Below, piece by piece: positions 5,856 through 7,225 of a stretch of DNA of 7,225 bases. The notes beneath the pieces are model-generated. The model saw only the letters and a program-made list of their open reading frames with translations. It was not told where the DNA came from and did not search any database. A program made the position numbers and the translations under genes. The DNA comes from CAZQYC01 sp043746555. GTDB lineage: Bacteria; Pseudomonadota; Gammaproteobacteria; Steroidobacterales; Steroidobacteraceae. Where the stretch lies: positions 1-7,225 of the forward strand of contig JAYTQU010000033.1 in assembly GCA_043746555.1 (NCBI GenBank), written 5' to 3'. Position 1 is the stretch's first letter; each line of letters opens with the position of its first letter.

Positions 5856-6988
5856 TTGCACGCAAACTCCCACTCGTTTTGTGCGTCGACGACATACCGG
5901 AAGTATTGACGTCTATCAAGTTGACCTTGCGGAACAACTTCGAAGTTCACACCGCCGCCAACGGCGACGAGGCGCTAGCGTTGCTCGCCAAGCACGAGTA
6001 TGCGGTCGTGTGCAGCGACATGCGCATGCCGGGAATGAGCGGCGCCGAATTACTTAAGCGCGCCATGCAACAGTATCCGGAAGTCACTCGCATCATGTTC
6101 ACCGGCGAGACCGGTCGCGAGTCGGCGGCCAACGCGGTGAACGAAGGACAAATTTTTCGCTTCCTAACCAAACCGTGTCCAGCCGACAAATTGCAGGCGG
6201 CGATTGCAGCCGGGGTGAAACATCACCAGCTCATCAGCGCCGAGCGCGTGCTGCTGCAACAAACGCTCGTCGGTTGCATCAAAGCGCTGGTCGATGTGTT
6301 GGCGATTGCCAATCCCGTAGCGTTCGGCCGCGCCAGTCGTGTGAAACGCTTGGCGAAAGAATTCGCGACCGATCTAGGCTGCGAGGGATTTTGGCAATTA
6401 GACGCGGCCGCGTTGCTGTCGCAAATCGGCTATCTTTCGTTGCCGGTCGAACTCGTCGAAAAACTGTATCACGGCGAACCGTTAACGCCCGACGAAAAAG
6501 TACTGGCGTCCGGCGCACCGGAAGTCGCGAACAAATTGCTCGGACACATTCCGCGCATGGAGCCGGTGCTGCAAATTCTGGCGGGACTCGATGCCAAGAG
6601 TAAATCGAAGTTGCCGCCGGGACAGCTCGCCGACGGCGTAAAGATTCTATCGTTGGTGCTCGACTACGATGGGTTCGTCGCCCAAGGACTCAGCACCGCT
6701 TCCGCGATCGAACAACTGAAGAAATCATCCAACAAGCACGATCCCGAAACGATCGAAAAACTCGCTGCGCGCGTCGGCACCGCGGTGGGTGGCGAGGAAG
6801 TGCGTCATATCCCCTTGCGAACGATTCAGCCGGGCATGATCTTAATGGACGAATTGCGCAGCGAGTTTGGCGTGCTGTTGGTGCCGCGAGGATTTGAGAT
6901 CTCGGAAGCATTTGTCGGACGCTTACGTAATCTAGGTTCCAAACTATTGGGAGAATCCGTCCGCGTGATGGTCCGTCACGCAACGTAG
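5852..6988 (+). CDS. Response regulator with degenerate HD-GYP-like output domain
   Basis: This 378-residue protein resembles RpfG-type response regulators. The receiver (about 5-123) is intact: Asp13/Asp14 in CVDD, phosphoacceptor Asp56 in CSDMRMPGMSG, Thr84 in MFTGE and Lys107 in FLTKPC. It resembles the receiver of the preceding gene (shared DMRMP, GA-LL and KPC motifs). Residues about 135-310 follow the helical layout of HD-GYP cyclic-di-GMP phosphodiesterases, including LTPDEKVLASGAPEVANKLL and IPRMEPVLQIL. However, the HD motif LLHDIGK is LLSQIGY (Ser190, Gln191, Tyr194), the preceding His region reads AFGRASRVKRLA, and the HHExxDGxGYP stretch is replaced by AGLDAKSKSKLPPGQ (244-258). 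It should therefore lack metal-dependent phosphodiesterase activity. A strand-rich C-terminal tail (about 315-378, RTIQPGMILMDELRSEFGVLL) is of a type I associate with other HD-GYP regulators. It may bind partners or compete with active enzymes, but this is inference. Confidence 0.88.
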   Translation: MIARKLPLVLCVDDIPEVLTSIKLTLRNNFEVHTAANGDEALALLAKHEYAVVCSDMRMPGMSGAELLKRAMQQYPEVTRIMFTGETGRESAANAVNEGQIFRFLTKPCPADKLQAAIAAGVKHHQLISAERVLLQQTLVGCIKALVDVLAIANPVAFGRASRVKRLAKEFATDLGCEGFWQLDAAALLSQIGYLSLPVELVEKLYHGEPLTPDEKVLASGAPEVANKLLGHIPRMEPVLQILAGLDAKSKSKLPPGQLADGVKILSLVLDYDGFVAQGLSTASAIEQLKKSSNKHDPETIEKLAARVGTAVGGEEVRHIPLRTIQPGMILMDELRSEFGVLLVPRGFEISEAFVGRLRNLGSKLLGESVRVMVRHAT

Positions 6989-7046
6989 CTAAACGCAAAA
7001 TAATAGCGACACAATCGCGCGTTGCTCGATAGCAAACTTCCACGCA

Positions 7047-7225
7047 TCACAGCGTCGCATCAACTTTCGTTGGAAACATTTGCGTCCGCGCCAACATCAA
7101 TGCGCCAACGCCATTTGACTCGACGCCCACGCGCTTGCCGCGCAATTCCTGCATTGAAGCGTATTTCGGCTGGGCAACGATGGAGTCGGCGCCGCCACAT
7201 CGATTGAACCATTGCGATCGGCGCG
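7047..7225 (-). pseudogene. Remnant of a NitT/TauT-type ABC transporter substrate-binding protein
   Basis: On the minus strand an open frame enters from the right window edge (first full codon ending at 7223) and stops at the TGA complementary to 7047-7049, giving 58 residues. The segment GADSIVAQPKYASMQELRG followed by KRVGVESNGVGALMLAR matches the conserved block of periplasmic substrate-binding proteins of the NMT1/SsuA type. In those proteins it lies around residues 85-140 of some 300 and shapes the ligand cleft of the first lobe. Here the frame ends about 18 residues after GVGALML, leaving no room for the second lobe, and the convergent regulator gene occupies the DNA beyond. I found no continuation in the other two minus-strand frames just past the stop. 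The simplest reading is a gene truncated by deletion or decay; a sequencing frameshift is less likely. The match rests on one motif recognised by eye, and the upstream part is outside the window. Confidence 0.5.

Noticed and set aside
6995..7018. Possible minus-strand intrinsic terminator: GCGA/TCGC hairpin (7006-7018) followed by a T-rich stretch
   Set aside because: The stem is only four base pairs and the T-run is interrupted, so it is too weak to call.
7022..7207. A 61-codon + strand frame downstream of the last regulator
   Set aside because: Its Arg- and Ser-rich product shows no family resemblance, while the opposite strand carries the substrate-binding protein motif.
1..7225. CRISPR array, tRNA, rRNA, insertion sequence or toxin-antitoxin pair
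   Set aside because: No regularly spaced direct repeats, cloverleaf-like segments, transposase motifs or small paired genes were seen.

Overview
The window looks like chromosomal DNA of a moderately GC-rich proteobacterium, probably gamma- or betaproteobacterial. The evidence is an E. coli-type NADP-dependent isocitrate dehydrogenase followed directly by AceK, the bifunctional isocitrate dehydrogenase kinase/phosphatase, which is typical of these classes. I cannot name a genus from the sequence alone.

Layout. (1) Bases 1-882, + strand: the 3' two-thirds of icd; about 140 N-terminal residues lie outside the window. (2) Bases 883-987: a short gap almost filled by an imperfect palindrome (898-979) whose two arms are tandem heptamers of the type GGRGTTA in opposite orientation. 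It ends 8 bases before the aceK start, and no Shine-Dalgarno sequence is visible there. (3) Bases 988-2727: complete aceK. (4) Bases 2728-2904: non-coding leader with short GCCGC/GCGGC stems and a good ribosome binding site at its end. (5) Bases 2905-6988: a three-gene signalling cassette with ATGA stop/start overlaps at both junctions. It encodes a PAS-PAS histidine kinase, a REC-HDOD response regulator, and a REC protein with an HD-GYP-like output domain that has lost its metal-binding residues. (6) Bases 6989-7225: a 58-base gap, then on the minus strand the end of a NitT/TauT-type substrate-binding protein frame that stops far too early for the family and so looks like a truncated remnant.

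How the genes work together. icd and aceK form an enzyme/regulator pair. AceK phosphorylates isocitrate dehydrogenase to throttle the TCA cycle in favour of the glyoxylate bypass, and it also reverses the modification. No glyoxylate-bypass genes are visible here. The cassette appears to be one translationally coupled unit: a kinase without membrane segments feeding two receivers, neither attached to a DNA-binding domain. Output is therefore probably by protein-protein contact through the HDOD and pseudo-HD-GYP domains. Nothing in the sequence links the cassette functionally to icd-aceK beyond co-orientation.

The most unusual points are the heptamer palindrome between icd and aceK, the catalytically dead HD-GYP receiver protein paired with a REC-HDOD protein, and the histidine kinase with an enlarged dimerisation/phosphotransfer region.
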